Shown here piece by piece: positions 56,492 through 64,000 of a stretch of 64,000 nt of DNA (position 1 is its first letter; each line of letters begins with the position of its first letter). This stretch comes from Thermobispora bispora DSM 43833 (GTDB taxonomy: Bacteria; Actinomycetota; Actinomycetes; Streptosporangiales; Streptosporangiaceae): assembly GCF_000092645.1 (NCBI RefSeq), contig NC_014165.1, positions 2,108,001-2,172,000 on the forward strand, given 5' to 3'. The position numbers and the translations under genes were made by a program. The notes under the pieces were generated by a model that worked only from the letters and a program-made list of their open reading frames with translations, did not search any database and had not been told where the DNA came from.

Positions 56492-56824
56492 CCTGCGCGC
56501 ATCCAAGACCGGTGACGGCGCGCATCCGACACCGGTGAGGGCGGCCATCCCATGACCGGATGACGGAGGCGTGTCACCGTGCGCCCGCGATGGAGGGGCG
56601 TCGCCGGCGCCGGGCGCACCCTCAGGGGCGGCGGCATCGCGGCCCCGGCCGGGGGGCTCCCGCGAGCCCGCCCGGCCGGCGGCGGCCGGTACGGCACCGC
56701 GGCCGGCGGCCGGCACGCCCAGGCCGCACCGGTGGGCCTCCGCTTGAGCCGCGCACGGCCGCGCGCGGGGCGGCACGGGCGCCGGGAACGGCATGGCCGC
56801 CCCGCCGAGCGCGGGTGCGCCGGG
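56492..56824. other. 333-bp intergenic region with tandem repeats, no gene seen
   Basis: Begins with 23-bp repeats (56495-56563); the remainder is GC-rich and repetitive in GGC/CCGG without an obvious gene. Confidence 0.5.
56495..56563. repeat. 23-bp tandem repeat, three copies (third degenerate)
   Basis: Units at 56495-56517, 56518-56540 and 56541-56563. The first two share GCGCGCATCC and ACCGGTGA; the third keeps GCG-CCATCC and ACCGG. Confidence 0.7.
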
Positions 56825-57301
56825 CTAGTCGCCGGTGTCCCAGCCGGCGTCCTCCTCGTCGTCCTCGCCGTCCCACCGGCGGGCCCACCGGGACGGCATG
56901 ATCACCGGGAGGAAGAGGGCGATGCCGAGCATGCCGTACACGCCGGTGGAGAGCAGGGTGAGCATGCCCCGGCTCGCCTCGGCGAGGTCCTGCTGCACTG
57001 CGGCACCGGTGGGCACCAGGCTCGCGGCGCGGGAGACGTCGAGCACGTAGACCAGCGTCCAGGCGAGCAGCACGATCGACGGCACGAACGCCGCGAGCGG
57101 GGAGACCCTGGTCACCAGGATCAGCCCGATCAGCAGGCCGAGGACGGCCATCACGCCGATCGCGATCAGAATCCGGGTGTCCTGCACCGGGTCGAGCTCC
57201 TGCGCCGCGGCGCGCGCGGCCACCTGAGCCGCCCATCCGCCGCCGAGGAGCACCGCGCCCACGACCACGAAGCCCAGCAACAGCCCGAAGAAGTGCCGCA
57301 T
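56825..57301 (-). CDS. Four-helix membrane protein, function unknown
   Basis: 158 residues from ATG 57301, which follows GGAG at 7-nt spacing; the frame is open 78 nt further upstream but without support. Four hydrophobic segments: FFGLLLGFVVVGAVLLGG, ILIAIGVMAVLGLLIGLIL, FVPSIVLLAWTLVYVLDV and GMLTLLSTGVYGMLGIALFLPV. It ends in a very acidic tail (DGEDDEEDAGWDTGD). I recognise no family. Divergent from the PLP-dependent gene. Confidence 0.78.
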   Translation of the reverse strand: MRHFFGLLLGFVVVGAVLLGGGWAAQVAARAAAQELDPVQDTRILIAIGVMAVLGLLIGLILVTRVSPLAAFVPSIVLLAWTLVYVLDVSRAASLVPTGAAVQQDLAEASRGMLTLLSTGVYGMLGIALFLPVIMPSRWARRWDGEDDEEDAGWDTGD

Positions 57302-57492
57302 ACGCCAACTCCACCTAGCGATGAGTCCGCGCGGCAACAGTAGCCCAAACACGGCAAAGTTCATGGGCTTTCCCGGCAATCCGTCCGGCCACCGGGCCGT
57401 ACCGCCCGGCGCCGGGCGGCGGTACGGTCGGGAAAGCCGCCCCGGCCGGGGCGGCGCCCCGCGCGCAGAGGAGACCTGTCGGAGGAGATCGG

Positions 57493-58911
57493 ATGCTTCC
57501 CGAGCACGGTAAGCCGGTGCCCGAGCTGCTCGCCGAGCTGACGGCCGCCCGATCGGCCGACCTTCCGGTCGGCGGCGGGAAGGTGACCGCGTACGTGTAC
57601 GACACCGGCCTGCCCGAGGTGCACGAGGCGGCGCGCCGGGCGTACCTGGAGCTCCTCGATGTCAACATGCTCGACCCGACCGTGTTCCCCAGCATGGTCG
57701 CGCTCGAGCGCGAGGTCGTCGCCGCCGCGGCCGAGCTGCTCGGCCGGCCGGGGGCGCCCGGGATCTTCACCAGCGGCGGCACGGAGTCGATCATGCTCGC
57801 GGTGAAGGCGGCCCGGGACGCCCGGCCGGAGGCGCGGCGGATCGTCCTCCCCGTGACCGCGCACCCCGCCTTCCACAAGGCCGCGCACTACCTGGGGCTG
57901 GAGGTGGTGCCGGTCCCGGTGGACCCGGAGACGTTCCGCGCCTCGGTCCCCGACGTCGAGGCGGCGGTGGACGAGCGGACCGCCCTGGTCGTGGCCTCCG
58001 CGCCGTCCTACCCGCAGGGGGTCGTCGACCCGGTGACGGAGATCGCGGCGATCGCGGCGGCGAAGGGCGTGCTCTGCCACGTCGACGCCTGCGTGGGCGG
58101 CTGGCTGCTCCCCTGGCTCCGCGAGGCGGGCGCGGACATCCCGCCGTTCGACCTCAGCGTCCCCGGGGTCACCTCGATCTCCTGCGACCTGCACAAGTAC
58201 GGCTACGCGCCCAAGGGCGCTTCCGTGGTGCTGTTCGCCGACCCGGCGCTGCGCCGGAAGGCGTACTTCGCCTCGGCCGCCTGGCCCGGTTACCCGATCG
58301 TCAACGCGACCGCGCAGAGCTCCCGGTCGGCCGGGCCGCTCGCCGGGGCGTGGGCCACGCTGCGCGCCCTCGGCCGGGCCGGCTACCTGGAGCTCGCGCA
58401 CCGCACGCTCGAGGCGACCCGGCGGCTGGTGAAGGGGGTGAGCGAGATCCCCGGCCTGCGGGTGCTCGGCACGCCGGAGGCGTCGCTGGTCGCGATCGCC
58501 GGCTCGCCCGAGGTGGACGTGTTCGTGCTCGCCGAGGAGGCCCGGCGCCTGGGCTGGTACCTGCAGCCGCAGCTCTCCTACGCCGGCATCCCGGCGAACG
58601 TGCACGTCACGGTCACCGGGGTCACGCTCTCCGGGGTCGACGCCATGCTCGAGGCGATCGCGTCGGCCGCGGAGGCCGCCCGGCGGCGGGGCCCGGCCCC
58701 CGTGCCGGAGGGCCTGCCCGAGCTGGTCGCCTCCCTCGACCTGGACGCGATCGGCGACGCCGAGTTCGCCGAGCTCGCCGCGTCGGTGGGCATCGACCTG
58801 CGCTCCCTGGGCGAGGGCCGGTCGGCGGCGGTCGACGCGCTGCTCGACGCGCTCGACCCGCGCACGAGGGAGGCCGTGCTCGTCCGGTTCCTCTCCGCGC
58901 TCTACTCCTGA
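57493..58911 (+). CDS. PLP-dependent decarboxylase/lyase-like enzyme (group II / sphingosine-1-phosphate-lyase type)
   Basis: 472 residues, fold type I. PLP phosphate-binding GIFTSGGTESIMLAVKAA, aspartate in CHVDACVGGW, and Schiff-base lysine in SCDLHKYGYAPKGASVV. This pattern is shared by glutamate decarboxylase-like and sphingosine-1-phosphate lyase-like proteins; the bacterial substrate is unknown. The last 60 residues form a separate helical segment (about 415-472). ATG 57493 follows GGAGGAG. Its stop overlaps that of folP2 by 10 bp, tail to tail. Confidence 0.9.
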   Translation: MLPEHGKPVPELLAELTAARSADLPVGGGKVTAYVYDTGLPEVHEAARRAYLELLDVNMLDPTVFPSMVALEREVVAAAAELLGRPGAPGIFTSGGTESIMLAVKAARDARPEARRIVLPVTAHPAFHKAAHYLGLEVVPVPVDPETFRASVPDVEAAVDERTALVVASAPSYPQGVVDPVTEIAAIAAAKGVLCHVDACVGGWLLPWLREAGADIPPFDLSVPGVTSISCDLHKYGYAPKGASVVLFADPALRRKAYFASAAWPGYPIVNATAQSSRSAGPLAGAWATLRALGRAGYLELAHRTLEATRRLVKGVSEIPGLRVLGTPEASLVAIAGSPEVDVFVLAEEARRLGWYLQPQLSYAGIPANVHVTVTGVTLSGVDAMLEAIASAAEAARRRGPAPVPEGLPELVASLDLDAIGDAEFAELAASVGIDLRSLGEGRSAAVDALLDALDPRTREAVLVRFLSALYS

Positions 58912-59816
58912 GGGCGCGGCCCCCGGCCCTCGGCGGCGGGCCGCCCCGGGCCCCGGGCCGCGGCGGTGAGCCGGGCGACCACGCCGAGGGCCTTCCGCGC
59001 GCTCGCCGCGTCGTGGACGCGGAAGACCCGCGCGCCCTGGAGCGCGGAGACGGTGAGCGTGGCGAGGGTGCCGACGTGCCGCCGCTCCACGGGCAGCCCG
59101 CCCAGCGCCTCGCCGATGAAGTCCTTGTTCGACACGGCGACGAGGACCGGCCAGCCGGTGGCGACCAGCTCGCCGAGCCGCCGGCTCACCTCGAGCGAGT
59201 GCCAGGTGTTCTTGCCGAAGTCGTGGGCGGGGTCGATGAGGATCCGGTCCCGGGCGACCCCGGCGGCGGCCGCCCGCTCGGCGAGCGCGGTGGTGTAGCG
59301 GACCACGTCGGCCACGACGTCCTCGTACCCGATGCGGTGCGGGCGGGTGCGCGGCCGGAGCCGCCCCGCGTGGGCGCAGACCAGGCCGAGGCCGTGCTCG
59401 GCGGCGACCTCGGGGAGCGCGGGGTCCACCCCGCCCCAGGTGTCGTTGATCAGGTCGGCCCCGGCCTCGGCCACGACCTCGGCGACCTCGGAGCGCCAGG
59501 TGTCCACGCTGATGATCACGTCGGGGTGGCGCTCCCGGACCGCGGCCACCAGGCCCGCGACCCGGTCGATCTCCTCGGCGGGCCCGACCGGGTCGCCGGG
59601 GCCCGCCTTCACGCCGCCGATGTCGATGATGTCCGCCCCCTCGCCGATCAGCCGGGAGGCCGCGTCCAGGGCCGCCTGGAACGCGAAGGTGGCGCCGCGG
59701 TCGAAGAACGAGTCGGGGGTGCGGTTCACCACCGCCATGACGGCGAACTCGCCGGGGCCGAAGGAACGGCCGCGGAGACGGAGCACGGACCCTGGTCCGC
59801 GAGGCGCATCAGGCAT
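58902..59816 (-). CDS. folP2: Dihydropteroate synthase-like protein (FolP2 type)
   Basis: 304 residues, TIM-barrel pterin-binding fold. The signature reads AVVNRTPDSFFDRGATF and VIDVGG-like DIIDIGGVKAGPGD, matching the FolP2 branch rather than true FolP1 (TPDSFSDGG). LINDTWGGVDPALPEVAA and LIDPAHDFGKNTWHSLEV follow. Mycobacterial FolP2 reportedly lacks normal dihydropteroate synthase activity, so a folate role should not be assumed. ATG 59816 is 8 nt after TAGGCT; TTG 59825 is in frame. Overlaps the LysR gene by 8 bp. Confidence 0.88.
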   Translation of the reverse strand: MPDAPRGPGSVLRLRGRSFGPGEFAVMAVVNRTPDSFFDRGATFAFQAALDAASRLIGEGADIIDIGGVKAGPGDPVGPAEEIDRVAGLVAAVRERHPDVIISVDTWRSEVAEVVAEAGADLINDTWGGVDPALPEVAAEHGLGLVCAHAGRLRPRTRPHRIGYEDVVADVVRYTTALAERAAAAGVARDRILIDPAHDFGKNTWHSLEVSRRLGELVATGWPVLVAVSNKDFIGEALGGLPVERRHVGTLATLTVSALQGARVFRVHDAASARKALGVVARLTAAARGPGRPAAEGRGPRPQE

Positions 59817-60732
59817 CGAAGCCAAGCCTACCCGCGCGGATCTCCCGCGGGCCGCCGCCCGGCACCCGGCCCGATCCCGCTTCGGCGATGGCGAGGAAGT
59901 CCCGGGCCGCGTCGGGCAGCCGGCGCCGGGTGTGCACGACCGCGACGACCTTGCCCACCGGTGGGTCGAGGGACCGGACCACGAGGCCGGCGCAGCCGGA
60001 CCGGTCGAGCAGGCGGCGGTACCACAGCAGCGACGCCCGGCCTTCCCGCACCACGCTCAGCCGGTCGTGCCCGGGCGGCTCGGCGGCCTCGACCGGGCGG
60101 ACGCCGTACCGGGCGAACAGGTGCTCCAGGTCCCGGCGGTGCGGGCTGCCCGGGGCGGGCAGCGCGAGCGGCATCCCGTGCAGCCGGCTGACCGGCAGCG
60201 GGTCGGGGAGGTCGGCGTCCCGCGGCGCGACCAGCACGATCTCCTGGCGTTCGAACGGATGGCTCACCAGGTCGGCGGGGACCGGCAGCTCGGTGAGGCC
60301 GAGCTCCGCCCGCCGCCCGCGCAACGCGCTGACCACCCCGTCCCGGTCGCCGCAGCGCACGATCCGCACGCGCACCCCGGGGTGCTCGGCCGCGTAGGCG
60401 GGGAGCAGGCGCCCGGTGAGCCCGGGTTCGAGGAGGGGGGTCGCGGCGATGCGCAGTTCGGTTCCCCCGGCGCCGTCGCTCCGCGCCGCGAGCGCCTCGA
60501 TCCGGTCGATCGCGTCGAGCGCCTCCTTGGCGAGCTTGACGACGGCGCGGCCCTGCGGGGTGACGGCGATCCCCCGGCCGGAGCGCGCGAACAGCGTGAT
60601 GCCGAGTTCCCGCTCCAGGTCGCGGATCGCGCGGGACAGCGCAGGCTGCGCGACGTAGAGCGACCTCGCCGCATCCGTCATGGTGCGGTGTTCCGCGGTG
60701 GCCACCACATAGCGCAGCTGCTGCAGGTTCAT
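59809..60732 (-). CDS. LysR-family transcriptional regulator
   Basis: 307 residues. N-terminal winged helix (MNLQQLRYVVATAEHRTMTDAA; ALSRAIRDLERELGITLFARSGRGI) and a periplasmic-binding-like effector domain (about 90-290). The effector is unknown. ATG 60732 has no Shine-Dalgarno and lies 7 nt after TAGCGT. Divergent from the zinc peptidase gene across 169 bp, the usual place for a LysR operator. Probably co-transcribed with folP2. Confidence 0.93.
   Translation of the reverse strand: MNLQQLRYVVATAEHRTMTDAARSLYVAQPALSRAIRDLERELGITLFARSGRGIAVTPQGRAVVKLAKEALDAIDRIEALAARSDGAGGTELRIAATPLLEPGLTGRLLPAYAAEHPGVRVRIVRCGDRDGVVSALRGRRAELGLTELPVPADLVSHPFERQEIVLVAPRDADLPDPLPVSRLHGMPLALPAPGSPHRRDLEHLFARYGVRPVEAAEPPGHDRLSVVREGRASLLWYRRLLDRSGCAGLVVRSLDPPVGKVVAVVHTRRRLPDAARDFLAIAEAGSGRVPGGGPREIRAGRLGFDA
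59825..59830 (-). promoter_or_regulatory. -10 box of folP2 (TAGGCT), inside the 3' end of the LysR gene
   Basis: TAGGCT on the minus strand ends 8 nt before ATG 59816. It may give folP2 its own leaderless transcript in addition to read-through from the LysR gene. Confidence 0.4.
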
Positions 60733-60739
60733 GCGGAAA

Positions 60740-60745
60740 ACGCTA
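60740..60745 (-). promoter_or_regulatory. -10 box of the LysR gene (TAGCGT), leaderless spacing
   Basis: TAGCGT on the minus strand ends 7 nt before ATG 60732, with TTTCCGC between. Confidence 0.5.
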
Positions 60746-60868
60746 GGGCAGAGCGGGCCGCCGATTCCCCGACATTCAAAAGATCACCCCGGCCGATTAC
60801 CCACCGTTCTCTTCACGTCCTAGATCCACATGAGATGAAAAATCTGTATTCTTCTCCCGTCAATCTGC

Positions 60869-60900
60869 AAAGGGGGCAATGTAGGTAAAGGGGGCAATGT
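60869..60900 (+). repeat. Duplicated 14-bp ribosome-binding segment
   Basis: AAAGGGGGCAATGT occurs at 60869-60882 and again at 60887-60900. The second copy supplies the Shine-Dalgarno for GTG 60902. The first would be correctly placed for no start codon. Confidence 0.8.
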
Positions 60901-60901
60901 C

Positions 60902-62155
60902 GTGGTCTCGCAGTATCCTCCGCAGCCGCCGATGGGACGGCCTCCCTACGGGGCGGGCGGAGGATGGCAGGGCACCCCGCCGCCCGGTGGGCCGCCGGGC
61001 GGGATGTACCCGCCCCCTCCCGGAGCCGGGCAGCCGATGCCCGGGCCGTACCCCCCGCCGTACCCGCAGGGCGGTGCGCCGGCCGGCCCGCCCGGCCAGT
61101 ACCCGCCGCCGCCACCGCCCGGGTGGGGACCGCACGCGCCCCAGCCGTACCTGCCGCACCCGGGAGCCCGGCAGCGCCGGCGGTCGGGCGCCGGCTCCGT
61201 GATCGGCGGCCTCATCGGGCTGATCTCCCTCGTCTTCGTCGGCCTCGCCGTGCTGGGCTCGCTCCTGGAGGAGGAGCCCGGCTCGGTGACCCCGATCAGC
61301 ATGCCGACGGAGACCTACTCCCCCACCCGGGACGCCTACTCGCCGGAGCCCTACTCCCCCACGCCGGAGACCGGGTCGGCCACGCCCACGAGCGCGGTGC
61401 GCTCGAGCCCGGCCTCCACCCCGGCGCAGCGGGCGCGCCTCGACCGGTCCCTCACCAACAACACCCTCTACCGGGCCGGTGCGCTGCCGAAGACGAACTG
61501 CCGGGCGGGCAACGCGAACATCTACAACCACGCGCAGCTCAAGGCCCTGATCCTCAAGACGAGCCGGTGCATGGACCGGGCGTGGAGCACCGCGCTCAAG
61601 CGGGTGGGCATGCCGTGGTACCGGCCCGGCTACGCGATCGTGCAGACCAGGGGGCGGGGCGCCTGCGGCGACTACCCGGCGCGGGGGAGCAACGTGCCGT
61701 ACTACTGCCCGGCGAACTCCACCATCTACGCCTCGACCTCGGCCGTCGCCCGGGAGTACGGCCCGCTCGGGTCGTGGCACGGGTTCATCGTCTCGTTGAT
61801 GGCCCACGAGTACGGGCACCACGTCCAGAACCTGTCGGGCATCCTGCACGAGCGCTGGCGGCGGCACCTGAGCACCTCGTCGCAGAGCCAGCGGCTGCTG
61901 CTCAGCCGGCGGCTCGAGCTCCAGGCGACCTGCATGGCGGGGATGTTCATGCGCTCGGTGGAGGCCAGCTACCCGATCACCCCGGCCCGCCGCTCGGCGT
62001 TGCTGAACGCGTACAACTACCTCGGGGACAACCCGAGGGGCCCGCGGGACCACGGCAGCACCCGGAGCAACTACGCGTGGTTCCGGCAGGGGTACGTCCG
62101 GCAGAAGGCCTACCAGTGCAACACCTGGGTCATGCCAGCTTCAACGGTCTCATAA
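60902..62155 (+). CDS. Neutral zinc metallopeptidase (YpfJ-like), membrane-anchored
   Basis: 417 residues. The N-terminal 90 residues are Pro/Gly/Tyr-rich and cytoplasmic. One membrane helix follows (GSVIGGLIGLISLVFVGLAVLGSLL, about 97-121), then a Ser/Thr/Pro linker and an extracellular peptidase domain with SLMAHEYGHHVQNLSG (HExxH-like zinc site, about 302) and LELQATCMAGMF (third-ligand region). Cysteines (KTNCRAG, SRCMDR, GACGDY, YYCPAN) may form disulfides. GTG 60902 follows GGGGG. Divergent from the LysR gene. Confidence 0.9.
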   Translation: MVSQYPPQPPMGRPPYGAGGGWQGTPPPGGPPGGMYPPPPGAGQPMPGPYPPPYPQGGAPAGPPGQYPPPPPPGWGPHAPQPYLPHPGARQRRRSGAGSVIGGLIGLISLVFVGLAVLGSLLEEEPGSVTPISMPTETYSPTRDAYSPEPYSPTPETGSATPTSAVRSSPASTPAQRARLDRSLTNNTLYRAGALPKTNCRAGNANIYNHAQLKALILKTSRCMDRAWSTALKRVGMPWYRPGYAIVQTRGRGACGDYPARGSNVPYYCPANSTIYASTSAVAREYGPLGSWHGFIVSLMAHEYGHHVQNLSGILHERWRRHLSTSSQSQRLLLSRRLELQATCMAGMFMRSVEASYPITPARRSALLNAYNYLGDNPRGPRDHGSTRSNYAWFRQGYVRQKAYQCNTWVMPASTVS

Positions 62156-62207
62156 CGGACATGCCCTGAAGCCATATCCTTCGTCTCGGTTGTCCAGATA
62201 CGAGGGC

Positions 62208-62213
62208 TACAAT
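62208..62213 (+). promoter_or_regulatory. -10 box of the LCP gene (TACAAT)
   Basis: TACAAT in the 96-bp gap after the peptidase gene would give a leader of about 32 nt. A poor -35 lies near TCGGTT. Confidence 0.45.
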
Positions 62214-62251
62214 CCATCCCCAAGCTCCACAGACGAAGAAGGCGGTGAAGC

Positions 62252-63871
62252 ATGCGTGGCGGGGGCCCCGCTGACACGAGTGGCGGACACCCGGCGACGC
62301 TGTCCCACCCCGAGCGGCGGCCGGAACAGCCGGCCACCGGGCCCGAGCGGCCGGCCACCGGCCCCGGTCCCCGGGAACCCCGTTACGCCAAGCCGCTCAC
62401 CACGGCCGCACTGATCGGCTGGACGGCGCTGTCCGCCGTGATCCCCGGAGCCGCCCACCTGCGGGCCGGGCACCGGCGCACCGGGTTCGCGCTGCTCGCC
62501 GTGTTCGGCGCGGTGCTGATCGCGGCGGTGGTCTACGGCCTGCGGTTCACCCGCGAGGCCGGGGCCGTCCTCCGGGCGAGCACCCTCAACCTGATCACGG
62601 TGGGCGCGGTGCTGTGCGCGCTCGCCTGGTTCGCCCTGGTCGTCGTGTCGTACATCACGCTCCGGCCGCAGGGGCTGTCGAGCCGCGGCCAGCTCGCCTC
62701 CGGCGTGGTGGCCGGCGTGCTGAGCGTGTCGGTGATGCTCCCGTTCGCCTTCACCGCGAGCACGATCAAGACCCTGAACGACACCCTGGACGCGATCTCC
62801 GTCACCCCCGGCGACGGCACCACGCCGTCTCCGGTCAAGGCGGAGGACCCGTGGAACGGGCGGCGGCGGCTCAACTTCCTCCTGCTCGGCGGCGACGCCG
62901 CCGGCAACCGGAGCGGCGTCCGCACCGACACCATGATCGTGGCGAGCGTCAACCTCGCCACCGGGAACACGGTGCTGTTCAGCCTCCCGCGCAACCTGCA
63001 GTACGTGCGCTTCCCGCCGGGCAGCCCGATGCACAAGCAGTTCCCGAACGGGTTCACCGCCGAGCAGGGCCTGCTCAACGCGGTCTGGTACTACGCGGAC
63101 AACAACCCGCAGGTGATGGGCGGCCGCAACCGGGGAGCCCAGGCGCTCAAGGACGCGATCGGCTACACGCTGGGCCTGCACATCGACTACTACGCGATGG
63201 TCGACATGTACGGCTTCGCCCGCCTGATCGACGCTCTGGGCGGCCTGCGCATCCGGGTCCAGGAGGACATCAAGTGGGGCGGCCTCTACGGCACGGCCGG
63301 CACGATCAAGGCCGGCTACCGCAGGCTCAGCGGTGAGGAGGTGCTCTGGTACGGCCGGTCCCGGGTGGGCAGCGACGACTTCGCCCGGATGGGCCGGCAG
63401 CGCTGCATCATCGGCGCGCTCGTGCAGCAGGCCAACCCGGCGACGGTGCTCGCCAACTTCACCAAGATCGCCACGGCCACGCGGCACATGTTCCGCACCG
63501 ACATCCCGCGCGACCTCTTCGAGCACCTCGTGCCGCTGGCGCTGAAGGTGAAGGACGCCAAGATCACGAGCGTCCAGTTCGTCCCGCCGTTGATCTACCC
63601 CGGCAACCCGGACTGGAACAAGATCCGCAAGATCACCCTGCAGGCGATCCGGGAGTCGGTCTCGGGCGGCGGCGCCGCCCAGGCGAGCGCCACGCAGCGC
63701 TCCACCGCCCAGGCGTCCCCGGGTACCCAGGCCCAGGCGCAGCGCACCCCCACCGTCCGGGCCCAGGAGACCCCCACCGCCCGGGCGCAGCGGACGCAGG
63801 ACACGCCGCGGGAGACCCCGACCCCGCGCGACCAGGCGGCGCAGAACCTCGCCGAGGCCTGCGGCTTCTGA
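62252..63871 (+). CDS. LytR-CpsA-Psr (LCP) family cell-envelope protein
   Basis: 539 residues. Attaches polymers such as teichoic acid or arabinogalactan to peptidoglycan. Cytoplasmic Pro/Gly-rich N-terminus, four hydrophobic helices (about 48-170), then the LCP domain (about 205-425): LNFLLLGGDAAGNRSGVRTDTM, SLPRNLQYVRFP, YYAMVDMYGFARLIDALGG and YGRSRVGSDDFARMGRQR. An Ala/Gln/Thr-rich tail ends in EACGF. Four helices before the domain are more than the usual one. ATG 62252; weak Shine-Dalgarno. Confidence 0.92.
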   Translation: MRGGGPADTSGGHPATLSHPERRPEQPATGPERPATGPGPREPRYAKPLTTAALIGWTALSAVIPGAAHLRAGHRRTGFALLAVFGAVLIAAVVYGLRFTREAGAVLRASTLNLITVGAVLCALAWFALVVVSYITLRPQGLSSRGQLASGVVAGVLSVSVMLPFAFTASTIKTLNDTLDAISVTPGDGTTPSPVKAEDPWNGRRRLNFLLLGGDAAGNRSGVRTDTMIVASVNLATGNTVLFSLPRNLQYVRFPPGSPMHKQFPNGFTAEQGLLNAVWYYADNNPQVMGGRNRGAQALKDAIGYTLGLHIDYYAMVDMYGFARLIDALGGLRIRVQEDIKWGGLYGTAGTIKAGYRRLSGEEVLWYGRSRVGSDDFARMGRQRCIIGALVQQANPATVLANFTKIATATRHMFRTDIPRDLFEHLVPLALKVKDAKITSVQFVPPLIYPGNPDWNKIRKITLQAIRESVSGGGAAQASATQRSTAQASPGTQAQAQRTPTVRAQETPTARAQRTQDTPRETPTPRDQAAQNLAEACGF

Positions 63872-63922
63872 CCGCGGAAATCCACGAACCGGTGGACGCG
63901 CGGTCACGTCGTGCCGCACTGT

Positions 63923-63939
63923 GGTGACGTTCCGTCACC
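63923..63939. promoter_or_regulatory. Palindrome GGTGACG-TTC-CGTCACC
   Basis: Seven-bp perfect arms, 22 bp before the last start codon in the window. Could be an operator for that gene or the end of the LCP transcript. Confidence 0.4.
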
Positions 63940-63960
63940 CTCAGGCTCAGGTGGAGTGCC

Positions 63961-64000
63961 GTGCGCGTGCTCATCCAGCTTCGCCCGTCCCCGGACGTGG
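63961..64000 (+). CDS. Start of a further gene (partial, 13 codons)
   Basis: GTG 63961 follows GGTGGAG and opens MRVLIQLRPSPDV before the window ends. Similar N-termini precede S8-type peptidases in some actinobacteria as far as I recall, but 13 codons cannot support a call. Confidence 0.4.
   Translation, partial: MRVLIQLRPSPDV

Overview
This window is high-GC actinobacterial chromosome with GC-ending codons, many GTG starts, TANNNT -10 boxes and a complete Pup-proteasome gene set. Gene content and order recall the Mycobacterium tuberculosis proteasome region (Rv2095c-Rv2125) and fit a filamentous actinomycete of the Streptosporangiales. A thermophile such as Thermobispora is my guess, not something the sequence proves. 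I recognise no rRNA, tRNA, CRISPR array, prophage or insertion sequence.

Region 1 (1-15.6 kb) is the Pup-proteasome locus, mostly on the minus strand. In transcription order it holds arc/mpa, an O-acyltransferase, dop, pup, prcB, prcA, a lipoprotein, pafA, an FKBP lipoprotein, and pafB-pafC (pafC runs off the left edge). Two plus-strand genes interrupt it: a Gfo/Idh/MocA-like gene between prcB and pup, and a DUF3866 gene divergent from pafB. Pup ends in Gly-Gly-Glu, so it should be ligation-ready without deamidation. Arc ends in Gln-Tyr-Leu, the proteasome-docking tail.

Region 2 (15.7-23.8 kb) continues the conserved neighbourhood: TrmI tRNA methyltransferase, a tandem GNAT protein, an FHA protein split by a frameshift, a site-2 protease with CBS domains, a RecB-like nuclease, and a NarL-type two-component pair. 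Region 3 (23.8-29.8 kb) is a complete peptide/oligopeptide ABC importer in the order C-A-B-D-F, followed by an 850-bp repeat-rich intergenic stretch. Region 4 (30.6-36.5 kb) has a small membrane protein, a HAD phosphatase, cobalamin-dependent methionine synthase (metH) and a divergent PAC2-family gene.

Region 5 (36.5-45.1 kb) is a group 3b-type [NiFe] hydrogenase operon (beta, gamma, delta, alpha, maturation protease) running directly into a Na+/K+-ATPase-like P-type ATPase, then an acyl-CoA dehydrogenase with a clean palindromic operator. Region 6 (45.1-52.3 kb) has gpgS, a RamB-like regulator divergent from isocitrate lyase, a Ser/Thr kinase and an HSL-type hydrolase. Region 7 (52.9-64 kb) has a frameshifted tandem UspA gene beside a CtpF-like P-type ATPase, a small membrane protein, a PLP-dependent decarboxylase-like enzyme, folP2-like and LysR genes, a zinc metallopeptidase, an LCP-family protein and the first codons of another gene.

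Themes: protein turnover (Pup-proteasome, PafBC), and redox/dormancy metabolism (hydrogenase, UspA-CtpF, glyoxylate bypass). About ten genes carry a TANNNT box only 6-9 nt before the start codon, implying frequent leaderless transcription.
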